Of a stretch of 64,000 nucleotides of DNA, positions 1 through 8,009 are shown one piece after another. Origin of the DNA: Sphingomonas sp. H160509 (lineage in GTDB: Bacteria; Pseudomonadota; Alphaproteobacteria; Sphingomonadales; Sphingomonadaceae); NCBI RefSeq assembly GCF_024124765.2, contig NZ_JAMXSR020000004.1:94405-158404 (forward strand), given 5' to 3'. The position numbers were made by a program, and so were the translations under genes. Every line of letters starts with the position of its first letter. Positions within the stretch are counted from its first letter, which is position 1. The notes beneath the pieces are model-generated. The model was not told the DNA's origin. It did no database searches and worked only from the letters and a program-made list of their open reading frames with translations.

Positions 1-588
1 CTTGACCAGCGGGTCGAGCTCGCTGTGCCCGCGGCCTCCGACATCGTCGTCGTTGATGAAGATCTCCAGCGCGTTCATGTGCGCGACGATCGCGTTGGCG
101 TCCTGCGGCGGGATATAGACCATCGCGCCGGTCTGGTCGTTTTTGAGCGCGGTGCCCGGCGTCGCGCGAAACCCGCTGTCGGTGCGCTTGAGCATCTGGA
201 ACATGGTGATGATCATCGTGTTGGTCAGCAGCCCGCCCAGCCGGTGCTGTTCGCTGAAGCCATGACGCAGCGCGTCGGCATAGAGCGCGACTTCCTTCGC
301 CGCCGGGGAGGACGGGCTCTCAGGAAAGGCGCGGGCCTGGAACAGCTCGTCCTGCGTGGTGACGATGTTCTCGATTTCGGAGCTTGCCTTGGCTTCCTGC
401 ATCGCGAGCGTGTCGATCAGGATGCCCTGATTGGGGGATCGACGCGGCGCGGCCCTTCAGCTCGGCGAGGTGCCGGTGCGCCTGCGCGAGCGCGCGGAGC
501 ACCGCGGGCGTTTCATCCAACCCCGGCGGGGGGCAGATCGGGAATGGTATAGCTGGGCGTCAGCACGGGGCGGGGGTGTCGATCAACA
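1..588 (-). CDS. Fic-family protein, N-terminal part, frameshifted, runs off the window
   Basis: Minus-strand reading, after correcting frame, gives a Fic_N-type N-terminus: a segment reading YTIPDLPPAG, then ETPAVLRALAQAHRHLAEL, then QEAKASSEIENIVTTQDE, which is the conserved start of Fic/DOC proteins that AMPylate target proteins. The catalytic HxFx(D/E)GNGR motif would lie beyond position 1, so activity cannot be judged. At least two one-base shifts break the frame: a run of five G at 433-437 and four C at 521-524, each one base longer than the frame needs. A third may lie near 565-585. Start is ATG at 588 or GTG at 566. It lies downstream of hsdM, an arrangement often seen in type I restriction loci with an inserted Fic gene (inference). 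Confidence 0.75.
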
Positions 589-675
589 TTCTGCCAAAGA
601 GTTTGCACATGGTGCGTGACGTGTAAAGAAAATCGCATTTTGTTAGCACGTCGCGCGAACGTAAAAATGTGAGCG

Positions 676-2232
676 TCATCCTGCGGGGACGATGACATCG
701 GCGAGCCGCTGGCGGATCACCTCGGTCAGCCGCGCGCTTTCGGCGAACTGCTCCTCCAACGTTGCCTGCAACGCGGCGAAGCGTTCGGGGAAGGGGGTGC
801 CGTCCTCCTCAACATCCTCGGCACCGACATAGCGGCCCGGGGTCAGGACATAGCCATGCCCTGCGATCACGTCATGCTTCGCGGCGCAGGCGAAGCCGGG
901 GATGTCCGCATAGCCCTCACCTTCACGCCACGCGTGATAGGTGTCCGCGATCATGGCGATGTCGGCGTCGCTGAACTCGCGCCGGGTGCGATCGACCATA
1001 TGGCCGAGTTTGCGTGCGTCGATGAACAGGATCTCGCCGCGGCGGTCCCGCAGTTTCTTGTCGCGGCCGACGCCGTTCGACTTGTCCTTGGCGAGGAACC
1101 AGATGCACACCGGGATCTGCGTCGAATAGAAGAGCTGCCCCGGCATCGCGATCATGCAGTCGATGACGTTGCCGTCGACCATCGCGCGGCGGATATCGCC
1201 TTCGCCGTTCTGGCTCGACGACATTGAACCGTTGGCGAGGATCACGCCCGCGGTGCCGGTCGGCGCGAGGTGGTGGAGGATGTGCTGGAGCCAGCCGAAA
1301 TTGGCGTTGCCCGCAGGCGGCGCGCCAAATTTCCAGCGCGCGTCTTCCTTCAGCCGGTCGCCGCCCCAGTCGGAAATGTTGAACGGCGGGTTGGCGAGCA
1401 CATAATCGGCGCGCAGATCGGGCAGTTCGTCCTTGTGGAAGCTGCCCTCGCTGTTCCATTTGATCTCAGCATCGATGCCGCGCACCGCGAGGTTCATCAT
1501 CGCGAGCCGCCACGTCGTATGGTTCGATTCCTGGCCATAGATGGCGATGTCGCCGATCCGCCCGCCGTGGCTTTCGACGAACTTTTCGGACTGGACGAAC
1601 ATCCCGCCGCTGCCGCAGCATGGATCGTACACCCGGCCTTTATAGGGCTCGAGCATCTCGACCATGGTGCGCACGACTGAGCGCGGGGTGTAGAATTCTC
1701 CGCCGCGCTTGCCCTCGCTGCCCGCGAACTGGCCGAGGAAATACTCGTACACGCGCCCGAGTACGTCGCGCGACCGGTCGGCATTGTCCCGGAAACCGAT
1801 GCCTGAGACGAGATCGATCAGCTCGCCGAGCATCACCGCGTTGAGCCCGGGGCGCGCATAGTCCTTGGGCAGCACGCCCTTGAGCCCTGCGTTGACCTTC
1901 TCGATCTCCAGCATGGCGTCATCGATGATCTTGCCTATGCCGGGCTGCTTGGCGTTCGCCTGCAGGTGCGACCAGCGGGCGTCCTTGGGGACCCAGAAGA
2001 CGTTGTCGGCGCGATACTCGTCCTCGTCCTCGGCGCCCTCGGGATATTCCGCGAGCAGCTGCGCGCGCTTCGCTTCGAATCCTTCCGAAATGTGCTTGAG
2101 GAAAATCAGGCCGAGCGCGACGTGTTTGTAATCGGACGGCTCCATGTTGCCGCGCAGCTTGTCAGCCGCCTTGAACAGCTCGGTTTCAAAGCCGAGGTCT
2201 CCGCCGGTCGCGGCTTTTGGTGCTTTTGCCAT
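676..2232 (-). CDS. hsdM: Type I restriction-modification DNA methyltransferase subunit HsdM
   Basis: 518-aa N6-adenine methyltransferase subunit. The N-terminal HsdM_N helical domain (about residues 10-140) precedes the AdoMet fold. Motif I reads DPCCGSGGMF (about residue 205) and catalytic motif IV reads ANPPFNISDW (about 280). The C-terminal segment after residue 400 is typical for contact with HsdS. In the cell it methylates the target adenine in complex with HsdS and protects DNA from HsdR. The downstream gene inside the window is Fic, not hsdS; hsdS and hsdR may lie left of position 1. Reading frame is intact, start ATG. Family assignment is firm; specificity cannot be read without HsdS. 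Confidence 0.95.
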   Translation of the reverse strand: MAKAPKAATGGDLGFETELFKAADKLRGNMEPSDYKHVALGLIFLKHISEGFEAKRAQLLAEYPEGAEDEDEYRADNVFWVPKDARWSHLQANAKQPGIGKIIDDAMLEIEKVNAGLKGVLPKDYARPGLNAVMLGELIDLVSGIGFRDNADRSRDVLGRVYEYFLGQFAGSEGKRGGEFYTPRSVVRTMVEMLEPYKGRVYDPCCGSGGMFVQSEKFVESHGGRIGDIAIYGQESNHTTWRLAMMNLAVRGIDAEIKWNSEGSFHKDELPDLRADYVLANPPFNISDWGGDRLKEDARWKFGAPPAGNANFGWLQHILHHLAPTGTAGVILANGSMSSSQNGEGDIRRAMVDGNVIDCMIAMPGQLFYSTQIPVCIWFLAKDKSNGVGRDKKLRDRRGEILFIDARKLGHMVDRTRREFSDADIAMIADTYHAWREGEGYADIPGFACAAKHDVIAGHGYVLTPGRYVGAEDVEEDGTPFPERFAALQATLEEQFAESARLTEVIRQRLADVIVPAG

Positions 2233-2295
2233 AGGTGTTAGACGCTGTCCCTTTGATGCGTCCCGGTAGCGGTCCGGATCGAAGAACGAAAAGCT

Positions 2296-2796
2296 TTATC
2301 GGGCAGAACCGTACATCGATCGGCTATCGTCGAGCATGCTTATTGGCGTGGGCGTGATCCAGTCCGCGCCCCGCAGCGGATACGGACCGTAAAACAGGTC
2401 ACCGAGCGCGCGCCGATAATGCGCGTTCATCCAGCGCCGGCGGCGATGTTCGGGGCCGTCGTAAATCATGTGACAGCGCTGACAGAGTGCCACCAGCTGA
2501 TGAAGTGCGCTGTCGCTGGGATCGTGGTTGAGGTGTGCGCAGGCCAGCACCACCGGTGTCCACCGGCCCTTGAGGAGGATGTTCTCGACCGGCCGTCGCA
2601 CTCGTCGGCCCCTGCCGTTCCGCCAGCAAAGCCGGTCCCTGTCCCACCAGCGCCCGTCGCCCAGGTGAAATACCTTCTGTCCATGCGGACGTGCGCAATG
2701 CTCGCACCGTCCCTTTGCCCTGACGAAGCGCACAAGCTGCGACAGCTGCGGCCAGTCGATCGGGTACAGGAAAACATGCTCGGGACGGATCGGCAT
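2296..2796 (-). CDS. HNH-motif nuclease-like protein
   Basis: 166-aa protein. A CxxC pair (CEHC near residue 31) and a later CAHLNHDPSD ... LCQRCH segment (about residues 90-125) make an HNH/zinc-type nuclease core with both histidines and the asparagine present. The start was set to the ATG at 2796 because it overlaps the resolvase stop codon by one base (TGATG), which implies translational coupling; a longer reading begins at 2853 but would lie inside the resolvase. Such small HNH proteins beside recombinases are usually mobile-element cargo. Function beyond probable DNA cleavage is unknown. Confidence 0.7.
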   Translation of the reverse strand: MPIRPEHVFLYPIDWPQLSQLVRFVRAKGRCEHCARPHGQKVFHLGDGRWWDRDRLCWRNGRGRRVRRPVENILLKGRWTPVVLACAHLNHDPSDSALHQLVALCQRCHMIYDGPEHRRRRWMNAHYRRALGDLFYGPYPLRGADWITPTPISMLDDSRSMYGSAR

Positions 2797-3362
2797 CACA
2801 CAAGCTCCGGTACAGCAGCCGTCAGCGCGCGATAGAGCGTGGCGTGGTGGCATTTCAGCAGTTTAGCTGCCTCACGCACGGAGGTTCCCTCGGCGACCAG
2901 TCGCTGACCTAAGGCAATCTGTTCCGTTGTTAGCTTAGGCGGCCGTCCGAAGCGTACTCCCCTCGCCTTGGCCGCTACCCGCCCGCTGCTGGTGCGTTGG
3001 TGGATCAGCTCGCGCTCAAACTCGGCAATGCCGGCAAATACGGTCAGCACCATGCGACCCGCTGGCGAAGTCGTATCTGCCCAAGGCTCGGCCAGTGAGC
3101 GCAGGCCGGCTCCGACATCCTTCAGCTTCTCGGCAATGTCGAGCAGGTCGCGGGTGGAGCGTGCCAGCCGATCGAGCCGCGTCACCACGACCGTGTCTTC
3201 GTCGCGCAGCTGCTCGATCATCTTGACCAATTCGGGCCGGTCACGCTTCGCGCCCGAGATCTTTTCCTCGAACGTTCGCTTGCATCCGGCATCCTTCAAC
3301 GCGGCGCGTTGCAGCTGGAGATCTTGGTCATCGGTGGACACACGGGCGTAGCCAATCAGCAT
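2796..3362 (-). CDS. Serine recombinase (Tn3-type resolvase/invertase) 1
   Basis: 188 aa. The N-terminal catalytic domain starts MLIGYARVSTDDQ with the nucleophilic serine at about residue 9, followed by the LDRLARSTRDLL arginine motif (about residues 68-80) and the long E helix ending around EFERELI. A C-terminal helix-turn-helix (about 140-185, LTTEQ ... VREAAKLLKCHHATLYR) binds DNA. Length is normal for a resolvase or DNA invertase. Start ATG at 3362. It is coupled to the HNH gene downstream and follows a second, diverged resolvase. The gene's own start lies on the arm of an inverted-repeat region that may be its binding site and operator. Confidence 0.92.
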   Translation of the reverse strand: MLIGYARVSTDDQDLQLQRAALKDAGCKRTFEEKISGAKRDRPELVKMIEQLRDEDTVVVTRLDRLARSTRDLLDIAEKLKDVGAGLRSLAEPWADTTSPAGRMVLTVFAGIAEFERELIHQRTSSGRVAAKARGVRFGRPPKLTTEQIALGQRLVAEGTSVREAAKLLKCHHATLYRALTAAVPELV

Positions 3363-3413
3363 GTCGCATAACTGTATCGGAATAAACGAGTTATGCAGCT
3401 AACTTTTGCGACA
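3362..3413. promoter_or_regulatory. Nested inverted repeats upstream of resolvase 1, possible res site
   Basis: Outer arms TGTCGCA (3362-3368) and TGCGACA (3407-3413) enclose inner arms GCATAACT (3366-3373) and AGTTATGC (3389-3396). Tn3-family resolvases bind half-sites that begin TGTC and often sit directly upstream of tnpR, so this is a plausible recombination site and autoregulatory operator. The role is inferred; the symmetry is read directly. Confidence 0.5.
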
Positions 3414-3458
3414 TCGATGTACGAGAGAATACGAACGCCAAGGGTGGTGTCGCGGAAC

Positions 3459-4043
3459 TTAGGCCTTCCCCGGTGCGGCCCAACCGATCCGCGCTAGCGT
3501 GCCAATCAGGGTAGAGCGCGGTACCTTGAAGGTCCGGCAGACGGACGCTTTGCTGGCTCCGCCATCGAGCGCGGCGGTGATCCGTTCGAGCGTTTCCGCG
3601 TCGATCATCGGCGGGCGGCCACCTTGGCGTCCCCGTCGTTTGGCAGCGGCCAGTCCTGCCATCACCCGTTCGCGCGTCAGCGCACGCTCATATTGTGCCA
3701 ACGCGCCGAACAGGGAGAACAGCAACTCGCCGTGCGGCGTCGTTGTATCCATCTGCTCGGTTAGCGATCGGAACGCGATGCCGCGCACCTTCAGGTCGGT
3801 GACGATCGTCAGCAGGTGCGGCAGTGAGCGTCCGAGCCGGTCGAGTTTCCAAACGACCAGCGTGTCGCCCGCGTTTAAATAGTTGAGGCAGGCTTTCAGC
3901 CCCGGCCGGTCGTCGCGCGCGCCGGATGCCTTGTCGGTATGGAGATGCCGATGATCGACACCAGCTGCGACCAGCGCGTCGCGTTGAAGATCGACCGTCT
4001 GGCGGTCGTCGGCCGACGAAACCCGCATATATCCGACCAGCAT
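3459..4043 (-). CDS. Serine recombinase (resolvase/invertase) 2
   Basis: Second serine recombinase, about 194 aa from the chosen ATG at 4043 (MLVGYMRVSSADD), which matches the start of resolvase 1; a TTG three codons upstream is less likely. Catalytic serine is in RVSS (about residue 9), arginine motif in KLDRLGRSLPHLL, and a C-terminal HTH (about 150-190, KASVCRTFKVPRSTLIG). It differs clearly from resolvase 1, so the pair is not a recent duplication. The upstream palindrome at 4043-4103 overlaps its start. It may resolve or invert a transposon that once lay here; no Tn3 transposase is present in the window. Confidence 0.9.
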   Translation of the reverse strand: MLVGYMRVSSADDRQTVDLQRDALVAAGVDHRHLHTDKASGARDDRPGLKACLNYLNAGDTLVVWKLDRLGRSLPHLLTIVTDLKVRGIAFRSLTEQMDTTTPHGELLFSLFGALAQYERALTRERVMAGLAAAKRRGRQGGRPPMIDAETLERITAALDGGASKASVCRTFKVPRSTLIGTLARIGWAAPGKA

Positions 4044-4103
4044 GTACGACAAACCCCCGAAAGCATATTCTCGTACACTTTATCAAAGCGACAGGGTTTG
4101 TCG
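4043..4103. promoter_or_regulatory. Overlapping inverted repeats at resolvase 2 start, possible res site
   Basis: CGACAAACCC (4047-4056) is mirrored perfectly by GGGTTTGTCG (4094-4103), and TGTACGA (4043-4049) by TCGTACA (4071-4077). The set overlaps the start codon of resolvase 2, as expected for a resolvase site that doubles as an operator. The half-site sequence differs from that at resolvase 1, which suggests the two enzymes have different sites. Function is inferred. Confidence 0.5.
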
Positions 4104-4433
4104 ATCATTAAGACCGAAGGCGGGTGTGGTTCGGCCAAAGTGCAGGTCAGGGGTGTCGGCAATCATGTGTTTGTCGTCAGAGGCGCGAATTACAGTTTCC
4201 AGCCAACCCCGCGGTTAACGATCCACTGGCGCTCCGAATCGCCGCCGTCAAAAGTAGCTTGAATGGAGTACACGCCGTAAAAGGGGCAGCAAAATTAACC
4301 ATTCAATCTAGGTTATATAGATTCTTAATAATACATTAACAAAATCTGCGACTTTTCCAGAACCAGTACGTACCTTCATTCAGTCGGCAGACCACTAGGG
4401 TCAATTCAATAAGCCGATTGTTTAGGAGGCGAA
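4104..4433 (+). promoter_or_regulatory. AT-rich leader and presumed promoter of the amyloid-like operon
   Basis: 330 bases without a convincing gene. AT content rises sharply around 4290-4345 compared with the flanking resolvase genes, as expected for a promoter region. A near-consensus ribosome binding site AGGAGG ends 5 bases before the ATG at 4434. TCGGC (4383-4387) and GCCGA (4414-4418) form a short inverted repeat. No -35/-10 pair could be assigned with confidence. Confidence 0.4.
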
Positions 4434-6101
4434 ATGAAAAAGGCTCTTTTAGTGGCTTCGGCCAGCGTGCTCGCAATTTCGACACCCGCTCTCGCGCAAA
4501 CCTCGACATCGTCAGTAACGAACACTGGTACGGCTGCCGAAGGCGATGCGGTCAATCGATCGTATAATTCTACAGACACAACGAGCGGGTCGTATAATCC
4601 GACGACAAACTCGACAGATAACGCGAATAATTCGACGAACAGCGCCGATAATTCGGTTCGAACAACCACGGACAATGCCAATAACTCAGCCAACTACGCT
4701 GATAATTCCGCGCGTACGACCACCGACAATTCCGATCGCTCGTACAATACGTCGGACAGCTCGGATCGCTCGTCGGCTGCAACCGGCGCTCAGGTAGCAG
4801 CGAACAATGGTGGCTCGGCTGCGGATAATCGGAACATGTCCACCTATACGCAGACAACCGACAACTCGGATCGCTCGTCGACGAATACGTCGACGCCAAG
4901 CACGGCTTCTGGGGCGCAAGTCGCCGCCAATAACGGCGGATACGCGACCGACAGCCGTGATATGTCCACGGCGAATAATACCCAGACCGCGGATAACTCG
5001 GATCGCTCGACGACATCGACCGATAATTCCGATCGATCAACTACGAGCAATACCGCCGACAATTCCAACCGTTCGACGAGCAGCAGCAGCGCAAATGGTG
5101 CTCAGGTCGCCGCAAATGGCGGATCGTCGGCGTCCGATAACCGCAATATGTCGAGCACCGATAATTCGAACCGATCGGTAACTGACAATTCGGACCGATC
5201 AATGACCGATAACTCGGATCGTTCAACGACTGACAATACGCGCAATACAACGACGAACAGCACGGCTAGTGGAGCGCAGGTTGCTGCTAATGGTAGTGGT
5301 ACTGCCAGTGACAATCGCGACATGTCAACTACCGACAATTCGAATCGGTCGGTGACGGACAACACGCGCAACGCCACGACAACCAGCACGACGAACAGCA
5401 CCGCGAGCGGAGCTCAGGTTGCGGCCAACAACGGTTCGACCGCCAGTGACAGCCGGAATATGTCGACGACGGATAATTCCGATCGCTCGGTCACCGACAA
5501 TACGCGTAATACCACAACCAACAGCAGCGCCAGTGGCGCACAGGTTGCAGCTAACAATGGCGGCACCGCCAGCGACAGCCGCGACATGTCGACTACGAAC
5601 ACCGATAACTCGAGTCGTTCGACGACTAGCAGTTCGGCCAATGGCGCACAGGTAGCTGCCAACAACGGCGGGTCAGCAACGGACAGCCGCAACCTGTCGA
5701 CAACCGATAATTCCGACAACTCGGTCAAGACGAGCGCTTCAAATGAAGGAACAGGGTCAGTAGCAAATGGCGGCAACGCAAGTTACGCCGACTCGTCGAC
5801 TGCGCTTAGCCCTGCGGCGTACGGCGGAACCGGTTCGGCCGCGACAGCCAATGCGTTTGGCAATAGCGCAGTTGTTTCGTCTGCGACTCTTGCCAGCTAT
5901 GTGACTGGTGTTCGAGTGAATTTTGCCGCTCCTACGGGCAACGGTGAAGGCTCGATTAATAATAGCTTGACGACAGGGGCCGGCGCTTTCCAGAATTTCG
6001 CTGGTACCCAGTCGTTAAATATGAACACCGGTGCTGCTGCATCGCAAAACTCCGCAGTCAACGTAAGTGTTTCTGCTGGGGCGATTAACCTCGGAAACTA
6101 A
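4434..6101 (+). CDS. Secreted Asn/Ser/Thr/Asp-rich repeat protein, candidate amyloid subunit (FapC-like role)
   Basis: 555 aa. A clear Sec signal peptide (MKKALLVASASVLAISTPALAQ) is followed by almost pure low-complexity Ser/Thr/Asn/Asp sequence. Seven copies of GAQVAAN lie between residues about 118 and 420, each followed by a short tail ending MS or LS, and are separated by linkers of variable length built from TDNSDRS-like units. The last 120 residues are different: Gly/Ala/Asn-rich, ending with a block FQNFAGTQSLNMNTG that also occurs in the next gene. There are no cysteines in the mature part. Followed by a C39-like protease and a barrel porin, the layout matches Fap functional-amyloid loci, in which the main fibre protein is repeat-rich. 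No sequence match to FapC is claimed. An adhesin or surface-layer role remains possible. Confidence 0.7.
   Translation: MKKALLVASASVLAISTPALAQTSTSSVTNTGTAAEGDAVNRSYNSTDTTSGSYNPTTNSTDNANNSTNSADNSVRTTTDNANNSANYADNSARTTTDNSDRSYNTSDSSDRSSAATGAQVAANNGGSAADNRNMSTYTQTTDNSDRSSTNTSTPSTASGAQVAANNGGYATDSRDMSTANNTQTADNSDRSTTSTDNSDRSTTSNTADNSNRSTSSSSANGAQVAANGGSSASDNRNMSSTDNSNRSVTDNSDRSMTDNSDRSTTDNTRNTTTNSTASGAQVAANGSGTASDNRDMSTTDNSNRSVTDNTRNATTTSTTNSTASGAQVAANNGSTASDSRNMSTTDNSDRSVTDNTRNTTTNSSASGAQVAANNGGTASDSRDMSTTNTDNSSRSTTSSSANGAQVAANNGGSATDSRNLSTTDNSDNSVKTSASNEGTGSVANGGNASYADSSTALSPAAYGGTGSAATANAFGNSAVVSSATLASYVTGVRVNFAAPTGNGEGSINNSLTTGAGAFQNFAGTQSLNMNTGAAASQNSAVNVSVSAGAINLGN
4785..5705 (+). repeat. 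Seven imperfect GAQVAAN-centred coding repeats with variable linkers
   Basis: Seven GAQVAAN units are encoded at roughly 40-60 codon spacing. The conserved piece is about 20 residues (GAQVAAN, a Gly-rich turn, then D-N/S-R-N/D-M/L-S). Linkers hold one to four TDNSDRS or TDNTRN units. Synonymous codons differ between copies, so the repeats are old or have been diversified, not a recent tandem slip. This is the pattern of fibre-forming proteins with registered repeats and flexible linkers. Confidence 0.8.
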
Positions 6102-6163
6102 TTGATGAAAGCGGCGAGGTAGCGTCAGCTGCCTCGCCCTCTCACTGATTATGGGAGGTAAAT

Positions 6164-6559
6164 ATGTTCAAGCTACTCACTTTATATGCGATATTTCCGC
6201 TAGCGGCATTTTCAGCGTCTGCGTCAGCTCAGGTGCAGACTACGACGACCACTATGGGCGGAATCACGTCGCCCGCTGTACCGGACGACAACCCGCTCCC
6301 ATTCAATGCTACCGAAGCAGTAGGTAATGACGATCTGAACGCTGTCACCGGTCAGTCAGACTTGACACAGGTCGTCAACGCGCAAAACAATGGCGTGGTA
6401 AGCGGCAATACCGTAACGGGAAATTCTCAAACCGGCACCATACACTTCGACAGTAGTTCGTTCCAAAATCTGAATGGGCTATCGCTGTTGAGTGCCAATA
6501 CTGGGAATAACGTTTCGATAAACTCATCGTTAAACGTGAATGTTGCCATAAATCATTAA
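6164..6559 (+). CDS. Small secreted protein, candidate amyloid nucleator or minor subunit
   Basis: 131 aa with a signal peptide (MFKLLTLYAIFPLAAFSASASAQ). The mature part is Thr/Asn/Gly/Val-rich without cysteine, and its last 40 residues (FQNLNGLSLLSANTG then NSSLNVNV) match the end of the upstream 555-aa protein in spacing and composition. Shared ends suggest that both proteins are clients of the same secretion or assembly machinery; in the Pseudomonas system two related proteins, FapB and FapC, co-assemble. RBS GGGAGG lies about 7 bases before the ATG. The stop codon is directly followed by the ATG of the protease gene, so the two are in one operon. Confidence 0.65.
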   Translation: MFKLLTLYAIFPLAAFSASASAQVQTTTTTMGGITSPAVPDDNPLPFNATEAVGNDDLNAVTGQSDLTQVVNAQNNGVVSGNTVTGNSQTGTIHFDSSSFQNLNGLSLLSANTGNNVSINSSLNVNVAINH

Positions 6560-7270
6560 ATGGCAAAGGCTGGTTATCTTGAAGCGTTTACGCTTGCAAC
6601 GTCAGTTGTCATGACTGGATGTTCAAGCGTGCCTTTGCCAGAGGGGGGCGCACCGGTAAACTTCTCGAGTAACCTCAACTTTACCGTTCCGGTCACAAGC
6701 ATGATTGGCCGGAAGTTCGAGACGGTGGTACGTCAGCAATATGATTTCAGCTGTGGTTCGGCCGCGTTAGCAACCCTACTTCGGTTTCATTACGATGACC
6801 CGCAAAACGAGCAAAGCGTGTTTCTTGGTATGTGGCGCGACGGTGACCGAGCGCAAATTCAAAAACTGGGATTTTCCCTCCTCGACATGAAGCGCTACCT
6901 AGCGGCACGGGGGATCGCAGCCGATGGTTACAAGGTAAGCTTGGCACAGGTTGCTGCCGCGAAAATACCTGGGATCGCGCTGATAAACTTTAATGGATAC
7001 CGGCACTTTGTCGTGGTCAAGGGAATAGACAACGACACGCTTATACTAGGTGATCCATCACTCGGCTTGCGTCGAGAGAAGATAGATCGCTTCCAGCATC
7101 AATGGAACGGCGTGTTTTTCATAGTCAGCGGCCGACAGCAGGTAGGGCAATCCCATTTTAATATGGCAAAAGATCATGTGAGAGCGCCGCAGGGACGTGT
7201 GTTTCCGGGCGGCGATCCCCTGGACCTTGCTGCGCTAGCGCTTACCCGGCCACAGCCAGGAGATTTGTGA
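6560..7270 (+). CDS. C39-like cysteine peptidase, lipoprotein (FapD-like)
   Basis: 236 aa. An N-terminal hydrophobic stretch ends in a lipobox-like VMTGC at about residue 20. The peptidase C39 domain spans about residues 55-190: nucleophile in QQYDFSCGSAALATLL, histidine in GYRHFVVVKGID, and aspartate in LGDPSLG. These are the three catalytic positions of bacteriocin-processing C39 enzymes, but no ABC transporter domains follow, which is also true of FapD. Start ATG abuts the upstream stop, and its own TGA overlaps the next ATG, so expression is coupled. The likely role is to process or license secretion of the amyloid-like clients in the periplasm. Family call is firm, pathway is inferred. 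Confidence 0.85.
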   Translation: MAKAGYLEAFTLATSVVMTGCSSVPLPEGGAPVNFSSNLNFTVPVTSMIGRKFETVVRQQYDFSCGSAALATLLRFHYDDPQNEQSVFLGMWRDGDRAQIQKLGFSLLDMKRYLAARGIAADGYKVSLAQVAAAKIPGIALINFNGYRHFVVVKGIDNDTLILGDPSLGLRREKIDRFQHQWNGVFFIVSGRQQVGQSHFNMAKDHVRAPQGRVFPGGDPLDLAALALTRPQPGDL

Positions 7271-7977
7271 TGATGCTTGCACTAGCGTTACTCTCCGCAG
7301 CTATCTCTTCGACCGATCTTTCGGATCAATTACCGGTACCCGATACCGAACTTGCAACGATGCGCGGCGGGGTGCTCCTTCCTAACGGATTGAATGTCGC
7401 AATCGGGATCGACATTCAAACCAGGATCGATGGTGTTCTTGCGTTACATACGATCTATTCCAGCGAGAGTCCTACGTCAGGTGTTCGCATTTATACCGAC
7501 GGGACGACAAGTCCGCGTACAGCGGCCACTAGCCAAGCAGTAACAACGGGCGGGGATAACACGGGCATGACCGTGCTGGTGTCGCGCTCGCCTACCGGAA
7601 CGACGATTACCCCGTCGGCGGGCGGCGGGGCAATGACGGTGAACGTCGTAGCCGGGCCGACATCCGGTTGGTTGGATGCGTCAGGGCAAACGAACGTGCC
7701 CGTTGTTGCAAACGGCCCGGCGATCTCGGCAAACGCGGGAGCAATCGCGTTATCGATCAACGACCAAGGGACGCGTGTCACCTTCGCCGGTCCATCGATT
7801 GAAGTTCAGCATCTTGTCGGACAGGCGACGGGAGTGGTTATTGCAAATACCGCCAATGATCGAACCATCGACACGGTAAGCTCAATTAACGTAAACCTGG
7901 TAGGCCTACCGGCTGATCTACTTGGTGGAACCTTAATGATTAACCGAATCGCCGCTGAGGTTGCTAGTAGACGCTGA
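7270..7977 (+). CDS. Secreted protein with TELATMRGG motif, FapE-like position
   Basis: 235 aa. A weak signal sequence (LALALLSAAISS) is followed by PVPDTELATMRGG and LPNGLNVAIGIDIQTRIDG, then long Thr/Gly/Ala-rich beta-prone sequence without cysteine. The ELxxMRGG element resembles leader or recognition motifs cut by C39 peptidases near a double glycine, so this may be a substrate of the upstream protease (inference). The ATG at 7270 overlaps the protease stop (TGATG); a second ATG follows at 7273. By position it corresponds to FapE, but family identity is not certain. Confidence 0.6.
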   Translation: MMLALALLSAAISSTDLSDQLPVPDTELATMRGGVLLPNGLNVAIGIDIQTRIDGVLALHTIYSSESPTSGVRIYTDGTTSPRTAATSQAVTTGGDNTGMTVLVSRSPTGTTITPSAGGGAMTVNVVAGPTSGWLDASGQTNVPVVANGPAISANAGAIALSINDQGTRVTFAGPSIEVQHLVGQATGVVIANTANDRTIDTVSSINVNLVGLPADLLGGTLMINRIAAEVASRR

Positions 7978-8009
7978 GAGAACGCTAGAAGACGATAAAG
8001 GGTAATGTC

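Noticed and set aside
25..552. Plus-strand 175-codon open frame
   Set aside because: It is the antisense shadow of the Fic gene; the minus strand shows a conserved Fic_N sequence.
4785..5705. Possible CRISPR array
   Set aside because: Spacing is irregular, repeats are degenerate at DNA level, and the segment is an open reading frame throughout.
4570..5776. Minus-strand and other-frame ORFs across the repeat protein
   Set aside because: Their repeats only mirror the TDNSDRS coding repeats; only the plus-strand frame has a signal peptide and RBS.
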